DNA of 60,000 bases from Lineus longissimus (GCF_910592395.1 NC_088310.1:16191501-16251500); one strand, 5' to 3'; positions 9,650-19,977 are shown, counted from the first letter of the stretch. Program-made: numbers and translations. Notes: generated from the letters alone by a model not told the origin.

Positions 9650-12025
9650 TTACTCGTCTCCATCGGTTGAATCTCCATCGTCGCCATTAGCATCCAAAGA
9701 GTAATCAAACTTTGTGTGATATACCCTGAAGCAGTCTTTATCTGCATGGAGACCTGGCTGGCTTGGGCAGTCAGGGCAAATCCAAACTGTCCTTATTTCC
9801 CTTCCAGCCCTCCTGCGAAAACCTCGGGCCCAGCACACACGACACATCTTGTCTTTTCTGTTTCCTGTGTTGCCAGTCTTTTCCTCTCGTCTCTGTGGAA
9901 AGTGCCTCCCTGTAAGCCTGTGCACTGTGTCTGTCCTTGATACTTCTTTGTTCAGTTTTGGGCTTGAACTTACGAGGCTAGCCAAGAGGACCTTGAGGTC
10001 TGTGAGGAAATCATTCTTAGACGGAGTAAATTTGCGATGATGTTTATGCGCACACAATGCGCTTGTCATGAACAACCTCAAAGCTATCTTCTTGTACCAC
10101 TTGTAGGTCTTCCTCACCACAGTCACACTATGAAGCTGCTGATCTACTATATCAACCCCACCCATTTTATGGTTATAAGCAAAAATACAGGCAGGTTTTG
10201 ATATTGCATTGTCATTCTTGTCCCTTTTCCCGGTAGGTATCATCGCAGCCCTTCCCTCCGTAGTCAACATACATACCTCTTTTGGTTTGCCATTCCATTT
10301 GTCCTTTATTGCCCTGAACTTCACAGCTTGCATGTGCCCAGTTTGTGACTTCATGAAACAAGGTGTCCCCTTTTCCAGTCTCCTGGTGCCAAGGTCACCA
10401 AGATAATTTGCACGCTTTGGGTTGATGGTCCCACAGAGGTATGTATCATGATCGAGGAGGTACATAGCCAAAGCTGGAGATGTGTAGTAGTTATCTAGGT
10501 ACAATGTGTGGCCGTGGCCAAGATAAGGCTGAATGAGGTTCAGGGGGATACGTTCACTTACCAACATTTGAGGCTCTGGATAATCATGGTCCCTAAAAGT
10601 GTTTTCACCTGAGTAGACAATGAAATCAAGAGTGATTCCTTCGGCTGTGCAGAGTTCATAAAACTTTATACCAAAGCGAGACCTCTTAGTTCGGATGCAT
10701 TGTTTGAATAGAAGTCTGCCCTTGAATAGAAGAAGAGACTCATCAACGCAGAGGTCTTTACCAGGAGCAAACACACGCCTCATGCGATCCCTCACCTTTC
10801 TGATCAGAGGCCTTATCTTGTAAAGCCTGTCCCTATCGGGATCTCTGGGATCATATGCTGGGTCTTCATTATTTGCAAAGTGAAGGAATTTGAGTACAAG
10901 GAAGAACCTATCCCTAGTCATTATCTGTCCTAATATAGGGGTTTCTATCAGATCATCCTTAGCCCAATACATTTCCAACCTAGGCTTGTGGATAACACCC
11001 ATAAGCCCAATAAGGCCAAAAAATGTCTTCATTTCAGCTACCGTCGTGTCTTTCCAAGCATGCACTCTGGAGGACTCTTTCAGGTTGTTCTGGTTGGCTT
11101 GGATAAACTGATGAGCATACCTGTTTGTTTCCTCTACAATATGCCTAAAGATGTCATCAGTGAAGTACAGAGCGAAGAAGTCATCAATAGACGCATTGTC
11201 ACCAATCCTAACTTTGAGTCTCTCGCCAGCAACAAATGGAAGTTGCTTAGGCAAATAACTGTCATTTAGATCAATGTCCCAAACAATCCTTGGATTTTGA
11301 GCCCTGGCAGGCCTTGGCCCCTGTCCTTTAGCACGAGGCCGACCCCTCCTAAGATTACCACCTCGCTCCCCCCACGGCTGACCGCCACGAGCAAGGCCAC
11401 CACGAACACGTGGACGACCACGTCTACCCCTTCCACGACCACGTACAGCTTGCTCTGGCTCGTCTTCCTCTTCACTTTCATACCGAGCAGGAGCGGGGCG
11501 ATCGATGCCACGAGCTAGGCAACCACAAACACGTGGACCACGTCGGCCCCTTCCACGACCACGTGCAGCTTGCATTGGCTTGTAATCTCCATCACTTTCG
11601 CTTTCACTACCCCGCCCCATATCACTAAAAGTAAAGTTAGTCAATCTACATTCGGGGCTCGGGAACTGTCTACGTCTTTTGCGATTCGGTAGGCCAGCAT
11701 CATTATCATCATCAGAATGATGGTCTGAATCAACAGACATAGGCCTTTCAATTTCATCACTCAGTTCACCTTGGCCCTCCTCATCAGCCATGGCCATGGG
11801 AACATCATCGAGCATCAAATCGCCTATATAACACTCTAAATCACTGTTCTCAATATCACCATCATCATCTGGAAACGTTGAATTACCTGTGTCGTCTAAA
11901 TCAAAATTGTCCTCGCTGTCATCGTCAGCGAATATGTCTTCTACAACTTCATCCAGAGTGAATCGTTTGCACGATGCTTTGCGCCCTGCCATTGTTCTAT
12001 GTACTGAAAAACCGATTTGAAACAC
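9650..12025 (-). CDS. piggyBac transposase (DDE_Tnp_1_7 family), intact frame
   Basis: The product catalyses cut-and-paste transposition at TTAA. The frame is 791 codons; the more likely start is Met12 (about 11992), because MAGRK followed by FTLDEVVEDIF is the usual acidic piggyBac N-terminus. Residues about 25-110 are strongly acidic. Two duplicated basic blocks (about 155-171 and 195-211, RGRGRGRRG-type, AT-hook-like) precede the catalytic domain. Catalytic aspartates are visible in CVDESLLLFKGR (D428), LYLDNYYTSP (D511) and GGVDIVDQQ (D625, D628). A C-terminal zinc ribbon (about 728-771) has CRVC, CPDC, DCF and VYHT. No frameshift or internal stop is present. Protein length exceeds the usual ~600 residues because of the long N-terminal extension. 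The gene is nested in intron 1 of the C16orf89-like gene, antisense to it. It is probably transcribed from its own right end. Confidence 0.93.
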   Translation of the reverse strand: MFQIGFSVHRTMAGRKASCKRFTLDEVVEDIFADDDSEDNFDLDDTGNSTFPDDDGDIENSDLECYIGDLMLDDVPMAMADEEGQGELSDEIERPMSVDSDHHSDDDNDAGLPNRKRRRQFPSPECRLTNFTFSDMGRGSESESDGDYKPMQAARGRGRGRRGPRVCGCLARGIDRPAPARYESEEEDEPEQAVRGRGRGRRGRPRVRGGLARGGQPWGERGGNLRRGRPRAKGQGPRPARAQNPRIVWDIDLNDSYLPKQLPFVAGERLKVRIGDNASIDDFFALYFTDDIFRHIVEETNRYAHQFIQANQNNLKESSRVHAWKDTTVAEMKTFFGLIGLMGVIHKPRLEMYWAKDDLIETPILGQIMTRDRFFLVLKFLHFANNEDPAYDPRDPDRDRLYKIRPLIRKVRDRMRRVFAPGKDLCVDESLLLFKGRLLFKQCIRTKRSRFGIKFYELCTAEGITLDFIVYSGENTFRDHDYPEPQMLVSERIPLNLIQPYLGHGHTLYLDNYYTSPALAMYLLDHDTYLCGTINPKRANYLGDLGTRRLEKGTPCFMKSQTGHMQAVKFRAIKDKWNGKPKEVCMLTTEGRAAMIPTGKRDKNDNAISKPACIFAYNHKMGGVDIVDQQLHSVTVVRKTYKWYKKIALRLFMTSALCAHKHHRKFTPSKNDFLTDLKVLLASLVSSSPKLNKEVSRTDTVHRLTGRHFPQRREEKTGNTGNRKDKMCRVCWARGFRRRAGREIRTVWICPDCPSQPGLHADKDCFRVYHTKFDYSLDANGDDGDSTDGDE

Positions 12026-12150
12026 GTGGATATGGTCTATAGTTCATAGATAAAACGATAGATGGAACCAACTGTTCAGGCGCTAATTTTGATTTAGGTT
12101 TTATTGAGTACACGGTGGTACCGGGTACGCGCATTTGAGCGACATTTTAT

Positions 12151-12173
12151 TATACCCGGTATTACCGGGTATA
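12151..12173. promoter_or_regulatory. Subterminal palindrome of piggyBac
   Basis: A 23-bp perfect palindrome with a single central base (half-site TATACCCGGTA) lies 1 bp inside the right TIR. A related GGTACCGGGTAC lies at about 12117-12128. Known piggyBac elements carry subterminal repeats needed for transposase binding, so this is a candidate binding site by position. Confidence 0.55.
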
Positions 12174-12728
12174 CGCAGTGAAAGGGTTAAGTACGTACGC
12201 ACGAAAATGCCAATTTTGAGACCCCCCCTCCCCCCTGTATGCACCTTGTACGCATTGCCTCATACCCCCCTCCCCCCTGTACGAGCGTACGCCTATAAAA
12301 CCTTGAATTCCCTAGCAGACAAACAGACATAGTTCCTGATTTTGCTACATTGTGGCGCCACAATCGGATTGGCGTCGTATTGGCAAGTCGACTGCGCAAT
12401 TTTTCTCTGACGGCGACAATCATTACCGGGAAATTAAACGGCGCTGGAAATTGCTAAAACATTGTAGTCGGGTAACATCCGAACCCAGAAGCGTATGAGT
12501 TCACACATCTTGTGAAGAACAAGTATGATTATCCAAATACGAATATTAAAGAAAGAGGAGAAGATTATTATGATCATATTTATTTTTTATTTGTTCAAAA
12601 AATGGTTCTTGGGTTGCATACGTACGCAAGACCATTAACCCCCCTCCCCCCCCCTGTACGCATAGTGTACGGATTTCATAGACCCCCCTCCCCCCTCAGT
12701 GCGTACGTACTTAATGGATGCTCCCTTA

Positions 12729-13490
12729 TGGTACTTACTCCAAGCAACGATACATCACATGTCATACCGACTTTGGTTTGACCTATATACTATACATGTA
12801 CAATGTTTCTAAACCTGGATGAATTTCAAAGCACCAAATATCTATATGGTGAGCACAATGGCCCCTGGCCATTTCATTATATCCGCACTTTCGGAGAAAA
12901 TTCAGATATATTGTTTTTATCAGGATTTTCCGTCTGGCCGTCCGTCCATCTGTATGTCGCACTTTTGTGACCTCTCTACATTCTGAACGAGTTCGCCTAG
13001 ACATTTCATATTTGGTGTCCACGTGTATCTGGTGAATATCAAGGCCAAGTTCGATAATGGCTGATTTCGCACTCAAGATGGCTGACTGTCGGCCATTTTG
13101 TTGTAAAACTTGCAAATGCCTTGTTACCTCTCTACAATCTGAACGAGTTCACCTAGACATTTCATATTTAGTGTGCACTTGTATGGTGTAAATATCAAGG
13201 CCAACTTCGATAATGGTTGATTTCGCATTCAAGATGATTGACTGGCGGCCATTTTGTTGTAAAACTTCCAAATGCCTTGTGACCTCTCTACATTCTGAAC
13301 AAGTTCGCCTAGACATTTCATATTTGGTGTGCACGTGTATCGGGTGAATATCAAGGCCAAGTTTCAAAATGGCTGATTTCGCACTCAAGATGGCCGACTG
13401 TCGTTTGAGTGTAACTATGGCACGTTTCTTAACCACTAAAGCTATGAACTTGAAATTTGGTACACATGACGTTGCATCTTAATAGCAGGG
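12729..13490. repeat. Satellite, right part, with a 156-bp subrepeat
   Basis: The ~300-bp satellite resumes after the MITE (CAACGATACATCACATGTCATACC) and ends with GGCACGTTTCTTAACCACTA at 13419-. Between them lies a three-unit array of 156-bp period, anchored by ACCTCTCTACA.TCTGAAC at 12970, 13126 and 13282. Each unit contains AGACATTTCATATTT, AATATCAAGGCCAA and GATTTCGCA.TCAAGATG. The minus-strand frames here are repeat translations. Confidence 0.8.
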
Positions 13491-13942
13491 TGACGTGAAC
13501 TCGGATCTCGGCTTGCACTGATGTGGCGGGAAATGTCTTTCGCGCCAGGACTTGCGGGTACTGAAAATAACGAATAACCGTTTTTCTACTATCTGAGAGC
13601 TTGAACAAAATAAGAAAAGCATCAAACACGTTCAGAAAAATAGTTTGCTGATGAACCAGAAGAAGAACAAACATACTGCTAACTGCAATAAAAAGCCGAC
13701 AGTTACTTTAAACAAACTATCTACACTACTAAATCTATAGACTTCCAAGGAAATCACGGCAACCGTGGGCACTGTCTCTTTGAAACTTCACCTAACCTTT
13801 CACTACCTTTCCGTTCACAAAATGATCGATTCTCAGTCTAAACATTTGCCGGGAATGTGGACTTTTTAGCGATTTTATTCAGGAATTTTGTCTGATCTAA
13901 AACTCACGGAAATTGCCGGACATTGCCGAAGTTGACCGTTTC

Positions 13943-14106
13943 GTGTTGATGACGTAATCAGTAGCGAACAAAGTGACAGACCAGTGAAGAGCAGTCAATT
14001 TGCAACTTTCGCCCTGCCATCTGTTGGAGACTTCAGGAACCAAAATGTGTTGATGACGTCATCAGCGAACAAAGTGACAGACCAGTGAAGAATAGTCAAT
14101 TTGCAA
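13943..14106. repeat. Direct duplication of ~60 bp carrying TGACGT.A
   Basis: Two copies (13943-14005 and 14047-14106) share GTGTTGATGACGT.ATCAG, GCGAACAAAGTGACAGACC and TCAATTTGCAA. The second contains the palindrome TGACGTCA, a CRE/ATF-type site; the first reads TGACGTAA. The pair lies in intron 1 and its function is unknown. Confidence 0.7.
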
Positions 14107-15029
14107 AGTGTCAATGGCGAGTTGTCCATGTTGTCCGGCGAGTTTTACACCTGTTTTTGGTCAACTCAAGAACTTTTCTTATTCAAGTAATTCGATACTT
14201 TCCACCAGTGTTGTTGTCTGAGTTGCCTGTTCTATTTTCAAGCAACATGTTGTCACTCCAGGTGCAGCACCATCCACTTTCTGACCAGTGTTTTCAACAG
14301 CATGACAGCATTGAGGGGAAAACAAGCATTTCTACATTCTGGGTGGGTTGTAATGTAAAAACTTGACCTAGGTCTATATTGTAAATTAATTTGGGGCGTA
14401 TTTTTGTACAAGTTGGAAATTTTTGTGGCGTTTGCATTTTAGGTTTGGTGTATAAAACAGGCACTCGAATTGTGAAATATGCTGTAACCCAACCTTTAGC
14501 GCCCTCCTTGCTAAAGAGAGGCCAGTAAACGAGTGATATTGATCTGGACTCTCTTTCCCACTGAATCTTTAGGAAGTGTTGCGGAGAATTCATGTTTAGT
14601 CTGGACGACACAGCAAGTTTAGTTCTCCAAGTAGCTCCACCCGACATCTGGTGTTATCATATCTTGCTGAAGAAAAATTGTTAATGTGGTTGTGGCTTAA
14701 GCCATACCACGGGTAACTTTACTAGTGATTTATAAAACTGATGACGATTTCCAGTTGCAATTGCTCTGCATTACATGAACTCAACTTGCAGCTCACAACC
14801 ATATATCATACAAAGGTCTTGGAAGTTGCTTCTCTGAATGCACCATGCATTTTCTTGTCTTTTTTCTGATATAAAGGTATTGCGTCACAGCAATGACAGT
14901 TTTCAATTTTTCTTCTTAGATTTCAGGCTTAGATTTACAGTCGTGATCTCATTTTGGATTGAAGTCTTTATACGACAGCTCAATAAAATTAAAATTTATC
15001 ATTGATTATTTCTCATGGTCTCTCTTCAG
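14107..15029. other. End of intron 1, no feature seen
   Basis: No mobile-element ORF or exon is recognisable. The stretch ends in the polypyrimidine acceptor TCTCTCTTCAG before exon B. Confidence 0.4.
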
Positions 15030-15201
15030 GTTGGTTGTGCTCCACGTCTCAATCTTTGGTTGGAAGAACATAATCGGCCGGGTGGCATACAGCAAATACA
15101 GCTGGAGTTGTGCTCAAATGTTGAGAATACGATGAGGGAGAAACTCATGAAGACCAATGGTATTGTTATGCCATATTACCAGGATCTCTTCATGGAAGAA
15201 G
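15030..15201 (+). CDS. C16orf89-like protein, internal exon B
   Basis: This exon encodes about 57 residues, including NLWLEEHNRP, LELCSNVENTM and the end VMPYYQDLFMEE. The family has an equivalent LFC.NM segment followed by (D/Q)(I/L)FMEN and then FCG, and here the FMEE is followed across the intron by FVCG. The acceptor is TCTCTTCAG|GTTGG at 15029/15030 and the donor is AAG|GTAGTAA at 15201/15202. The exon starts in phase 0 and ends in phase 1, which agrees with both neighbours. Two conserved cysteines are present. A TTAA-type MITE begins only 21 bp after the donor. Confidence 0.75.
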
Positions 15202-15222
15202 GTAGTAATCACTAAGACTTAA

Positions 15223-15517
15223 TCTCGGTGACCGACCAGTCAGTCATTTTGAAATAACTTTTTTCCCAACGACCGACAGGTCGGTCTCAGTGATATTTTT
15301 ATTCGCTTGAGGTGGAACGCTAGTTAATTGCTTGTTTAAGCGTGTTTGATGTACAGTAGGGTCAGTTAGAGCATGCCTGGGAAGATGGTGCCTCGGTACC
15401 GGACTTTGGTACCGGCGGTTGTATGCGGGCGCTATACATCGTGAAATTCAGACCCAATTTCGCAACCACGTGACCACCCTGGGATCCCGGGATTTTCTAG
15501 TTTTGGGATTCAAGAGA
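15223..15517. mobile_element. TTAA-type MITE family B, full copy
   Basis: The element is bounded by TTAA at 15219-15222 and 15518-15521. The right end reads GGGATTCAAGAGA|TTAA, the inverse of the left end of the copy at 6001 (CCTCTTGAATCCC); the left end here has lost part of that motif (TCTCGGTGACC). The body shares GACCGACAGGTCGGTCT and the GTATGCGGGCGCTATACATC block with the 6001 copy. There is no ORF. It shares its right TTAA with the next piggyBac-like element. Confidence 0.7.
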
Positions 15518-15521
15518 TTAA

Positions 15522-16974
15522 CCCTTTCGCGTCCATATACTTTTATAGTGTACCGTAGTCTCTGGCCGCATACTTTTTTGAAAGAACGCAGAAAATGAAA
15601 TTTTTTGCTTAAAAAATCATAGAACTTTTATTGCTTGGAATATGAAGGTGAAACTTTTACAAACTAATGGCAAGACCTTTAGCTACATGAACATAGTCAA
15701 AGTTTTCAAAAAATTTAAACCCTTGGGGTCTAAAATCTGGGGTCATTCGGTGCAAAAAGGGAAATTTTCCTTTTTTTTACTTCAAAACGTTTAGAAAGTT
15801 TATTTCACTCAATACAGCTTTGAAACTTTCAGGAAATGATGATAAGAACATAAGCTAATAGCATGTAGTGTTTCAGGTCAAAAGATTAACCCCTTGTAGG
15901 CAAAATATTATAGTAACTGAGTGCAAGGGTCGAAATCTTTTTCAAATTTTTCAATGATTATGAACGGTTTTGAAATGAATCAAAATGGTTTACCTTTAGT
16001 TATTTATCACTGAAAACATTCAATTTTGGGAGGAAACATTCAAAGAACAATATAGAAGACAAGCTTTTGTTGTATCCCACCCCCCACCCCCCCCCCTCCC
16101 CCGGGCTTGGGGGTCATGGGGGTTGCAGAGGGCATGATTCAGATCATAGCTGATAAATGCTAAAAAAACTCTTTTCAATTACCAGCTTGTTTGTTGAATG
16201 AATTAGGCAGATGTATGCCACAGCTTGAAGCAGGGGGTGATGTGGAGGGCTACCTGGCACTCAGGGCATTGGACTGATGACTCCGGCCTGGGAGGAGCAC
16301 GTGGAAGGTCTTGGTTCACAACATATGGATTTGGATCCTTTCGACATTGTGCACAAATGCGCAACTTCCTCCGTCTCTTCACCCCAGGTGTAGTATCCTA
16401 AAAAGGAAGATCTTCAGGCCAATGCTCAGAGTATCTTGCCTCCAGCCTCACAGCATCTCCTGCATCAGAGAATCTACCTCTGGGATGTGGAAGATCCCCT
16501 GGAAGCCCTGTTTTGAATTCCTGCATGAAGTACTCAACAACCTGGAGTTAAAATTCCAGATGTGTCATCTTATTTTGCTCCCTTTTCCCAAACAGAACGT
16601 AGCCGTTCAAAATGTATTTCTGAGACTTCTGGACTTAAAACTACGTGTTAGTAACAGTTACATGTGTAAATAGGGCTTTTACCTATGGCTAGCAAAATCG
16701 AAAACCAGGAACAAATATCACACCATGCACGTGGTAAGATGCCCGACTAAAAGGTCAATACCAGCTCCTATACCGCCAATATAACGTGTCAAAATTTGTA
16801 TAGATGGCGATACTATCTGCGAAGCAGACGGTGTGCTCGTATTTTATTCCTAGTACACATAGTAGGCTCTACAAGCATTTGAATCGGGGAAGATAGGGTC
16901 CCGGACATGGCCGGGAGCGGCCGTCAACTGTTGGGAATGCAACCCGGCCATGCCCGGGAGCGGACGCGAAAGAG
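15522..16974 (-). mobile_element. Decayed piggyBac-like element
   Basis: Terminal repeats CCCTTTCGCGTCC (15522-15534) and GGACGCGAAAGAG (16962-16974) match at 12 of 13 positions and are flanked by TTAA at 15518-15521 and 16975-16978. At 1453 bp it is about half the length of the intact copy at 9045-12186, and its TIR differs (CCCTTTCGCG against CCCTTTCACT), so it is a different family. Only the transposase C-terminus survives, on the minus strand. Confidence 0.8.
16203..16400 (-). pseudogene. piggyBac transposase C-terminal zinc-ribbon remnant
   Basis: Read on the minus strand, the frame gives KRRRKLRICAQC, later VQCPECQVALHITPCF and KLWHT before a stop at 16203-16205. The spacing CxxC..CxxC..H..CF..WHT is the C-terminal zinc ribbon of PGBD/piggyBac transposases. 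The DDE catalytic core is missing, so the element cannot make its own transposase. Confidence 0.7.
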
Positions 16975-16978
16975 TTAA

Positions 16979-17975
16979 GGGAGGTGATCAAGGAGACTTG
17001 GGGTGAATTCTGCCATGTTTGGCCACTAATAGCCCCAAAAATGGTGCAATCAATCAAAAACAAGGTACTATTAGGTACCAATTTAAAGTAACTCATTTCA
17101 CAATTAATTCTAACTTTTGAGCACTAAAATTGCTCCTTGTTATTCTGGTGAAAATAACAAATTAAACTGTTATGTAGGCCTACAGATATAAGGCATAATT
17201 AGATGTGTTGGATACTGTCCTTTAATCGCCTAATTCATAAATGTCTTGACCGATGGTATATATACATGCCATCATCCCCCTCCTACAAACATGTCATCGT
17301 TGGCAGGGGCATGTGGTGAAATTTTATAATCCAAGGAGGGGCGTTCTGTCAGGTGTTCTAGAAAGAGGGGGCATCTCAGAGAAATATTTCAAAGAGCTTT
17401 GTTATATTGAAAGGAGGGCGCCTGCAATCCCCTGTATTAGCGCATGGATAACCTGCTTGATATGCGCCATCTGTAGCTAGGTAATTGATTACCAGACGTT
17501 GACATATTCTGCGCCTCGTAATTAGTCAACTGAAATGTAGTCTCTTGTGGGCCAAGTGTGCTTGTCATTGAATTGTGCTCCTCGTCTCATTACTGATTAT
17601 ACATAGTATGCGTCATCTGCGTTTTTAAACAAAGGGTTGTCCAAGAAATGATTTGTTGTTTTGGGGGAGACAGGCCTCCTTAGCCTTGGGGTGGCAACTA
17701 GTCTCGGAGAAAGAAAGCTCATAGCGGAAAGTCGGGCAGTAAGTGCCTGTTAAAGTCCACGGTTTTGGCAGGATCCAGGCCTGGTGGCTTGGCTAAAAAT
17801 CGGGACCCTACACATCGATACATTATGGCCATGACTGTTGAAAGTTAAACTACTGAGTAGACCATCCAGAGTGTGAAGTTACCCTGAGGATTCTAACATA
17901 ATAGGGTAATATTGAATTTAGGATTGTCAGTATGTTTAATGCTATTAAGACAGTTTTCATTATGTTTATTTGCAG
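16979..17975. other. Rest of intron 2, no feature seen
   Basis: No element or exon is recognised. It ends with the acceptor TTTATTTGCAG at 17975. Confidence 0.4.
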
Positions 17976-18788
17976 TGTTTGTATGCGGTACGCTTGGCTT
18001 CCGGGAATTCTTCCAGGTGTCTCTCTTGGAGCAGGTGATAAGTTGGCAGAAGATGCCAGGATGTTATGGTACGATGCCGAGGCCAATCTTGCCGAATATC
18101 AGTCATGATGAGCAGTACCAATACGAGGATGAGGATGATATGAACATGCAGCAGAAGATCGCCGATGTTTATCATCCGCCAAAGAAGCAGGAGAATGTCA
18201 ACCTTAAAAAACGTGACAGCCCATATGAACTTTTCAAACTTGCCCATGCCCCAGTTGTCAAGGGTGAGGGCACACCGAAACCTGTAGCGGTCATTCTAAA
18301 CCAAAACAATATGAAAGTTGTCGATGATCAGTTAGTTCACGATACAGGGTCACCGATGAGAAATATGCAAAAGAACTCTAATCTCCATCCAGACGCGCAG
18401 CGTGCCCAGTTACAGAAACCACCACCACCTAAGTTGGCGAGTGAAAACAAAGACAATGCTCCTGTAGGCCAAGTTGACAGACCTTTACCTTTACTTGGAA
18501 AAACTACTCAAAATAATAACAATGTGAAGGCGGCCAAACATTTCCCTGGGGAGAAGGTTGGGCTGAATAGGAATCTAATCGAGTCTGAAGGGAATGTTGA
18601 ATTGAGTCGTCACACGCGGTCTGATTTGAAACAGGGCAATCATGGAGAAGAGGAGGGCATCTACCAGGAGGGGGAGCAGGAGGGAGAGCAGGAGGATGAC
18701 GATGACGAGGAGGAAGATGACGATGATATGGACCTAAGGGGTCATATTGACATCGCCCGCAAGCTACTCTATGAAAAGGCATTAGCAG
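17976..18788 (+). CDS. C16orf89-like protein, exon C with acidic linker
   Basis: The first ~45 residues continue the conserved domain: FVCGTLGFREFFQVSLLEQV followed by ISWQKMPGCYG, matching the family's FCG..GF.(D/E)F....WLE.ILSWQ...GC(F/Y)G core. After this the exon diverges. About 225 residues of low-complexity, hydrophilic sequence follow, with an almost uninterrupted acidic run (DDDDEEEDDDDMDL) near the end. In vertebrate members the equivalent linker is short. The acceptor is ATTTGCAG|TG at 17975/17976 and the donor CAG|GTGAGT at 18788/18789, both phase 1. The exon reads without stops for 271 codons in the frame set by its neighbours, so it is a real exon. Confidence 0.78.
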
Positions 18789-19977
18789 GTGAGTTGCTTT
18801 CTCTGGATGCGCTTCTTTGTCAGAATTATAGATCACTGTGGAGAGTCAGTTGCCCACAGCGAGGGATGCCATATCACTGAATTGTACTGTGCAGAAATGT
18901 TCTGCATTTTATACCGATGTCACTGTATAAAAAAATTAAAGAATAAGTAGATCATACTTAAAAATTGTTCGAATTACTGTTTACCAAATTTTATGTGCCA
19001 AAATATTGCTTTGTGAAATTCATCACGCATTTAAATCGGTTGTTCTAAAATCTGAAATGAACAACGTTATGTCCTCGACAGTTGGGCACTGCAAAACTAT
19101 GTCACTGACAGTTGGGCACTGCAACAGGGATGTTGCAATACCGTGACAGAGGTCATGATGCAATAGACCACCTTCATGTGCGGTTGGCAGAGAAGGAGAT
19201 ATATCACACAGTGTTGATAGCAGCCTCCGTGGACCATTGTAGGTTCTTTTGGCAGGAATGGCCAGCCGAGTATGGATCGGACCCGGCTTATTAGCCATAT
19301 GTGAGCTGAAACCTGCTTGGATGTTTCTTGGTTGTTTTAAATGCTAATGGTCACTACAGTAATGAAAAGCAGCGAAGTCCCAATCTACCTAACATGCCTA
19401 AGTACTTACTCCCTAAATGGTATTTTGATTTGTCCCAGAAAATTGAGAAACCAATGAAGTTCAAAGGGTATTAAAGGAATTCCGCTTCTTTGGCCATTGC
19501 CATAGAAACATTGGGCGATGGCAGCGTGATGGTGAGTGTTGAAGGATGGCCCTTAATGTTTGCTTTGCATAAATAATTCATCGGCTTGGTATCGGGTTAC
19601 CCTTAAAGTTGCCTCTTTTCCTGAATATTTCATCACATGCATTCATTTCGTTTCTTTTCTATTTTACCTTGTTCAATGATTTATGTACATATCAGTCTGT
19701 TTGAGTTTCTAACCTGACTTTACACTTCAGACCTCTAGCTGTCTTAGATAATGTATTGGCGTAAAAGGTGACATCCTTGAACCTGCCCACAGTTCCTGTT
19801 TGTTGATATGGGTTATAATCATTGAGCTAAAACAACTCCAGAGCCAAATACATGGCAGATAAGACTAAATGAAAATTTAGCCAGTTGTCCTTGCCATGCA
19901 ATTTTCTATTACCCATGAGATTTGTACTTACAAATGTGTTACATCAAGTTGCTTATGACTTCTGCTTCATCTTTCAG
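18789..19977. other. Intron 3 of the C16orf89-like gene
   Basis: The donor is GTGAGT and the acceptor TTCATCTTTCAG. A short CAGTTGGGCACTGCAA duplication lies at about 19080-19125. No transposon ORF was seen. Confidence 0.6.

Larger units (their letters stand above)
9045..12186 (-). mobile_element. Complete piggyBac element
   Basis: Terminal inverted repeats CCCTTTCACTGC (9045-9056) and GCAGTGAAAGGG (12175-12186) are perfect over 12 bp and flanked by TTAA at 9041-9044 and 12187-12190, the obligatory piggyBac target site. The 3142-bp element holds one intact transposase ORF on the minus strand (9650-12025). A 23-bp palindrome sits next to the right end (12151-12173). Everything needed for an autonomous copy is visible, which implies recent insertion. 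It interrupts the left TIR of the Harbinger-like MITE exactly at that MITE's TTAA. Confidence 0.93.
9030..12725. mobile_element. Harbinger-like MITE (~550 bp) split by piggyBac
   Basis: Terminal repeats are GGGAGCGTCCATTAA + GTACGTACGCAC (left, interrupted after TTAA) and the inverse of GGGAGCATCCATTAAGTACG + TACGCAC (right, 12699-12725); they match at 26 of 27 positions once the piggyBac is removed. The element is flanked by TTA at 9027-9029 and 12726-12728. A 3-bp TTA target duplication with G-rich ends is the PIF/Harbinger pattern. The body repeats short GTACGC and CCCCCCTCCCCCCTGTACG motifs and has no transposase, so it is non-autonomous. Confidence 0.75.

Noticed and set aside
11266-11628. 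Frames opposite the piggyBac transposase
   Set aside because: Shadow frames of the basic RGRGR-coding region.
16311-16673. 120-codon plus-strand frame as a gene
   Set aside because: It is antisense to the piggyBac zinc-ribbon remnant, whose CxxC/H/CF motif pattern is the better explanation.
18504-18836. Pro/His-rich minus-strand frame
   Set aside because: Antisense of the acidic run of exon C.
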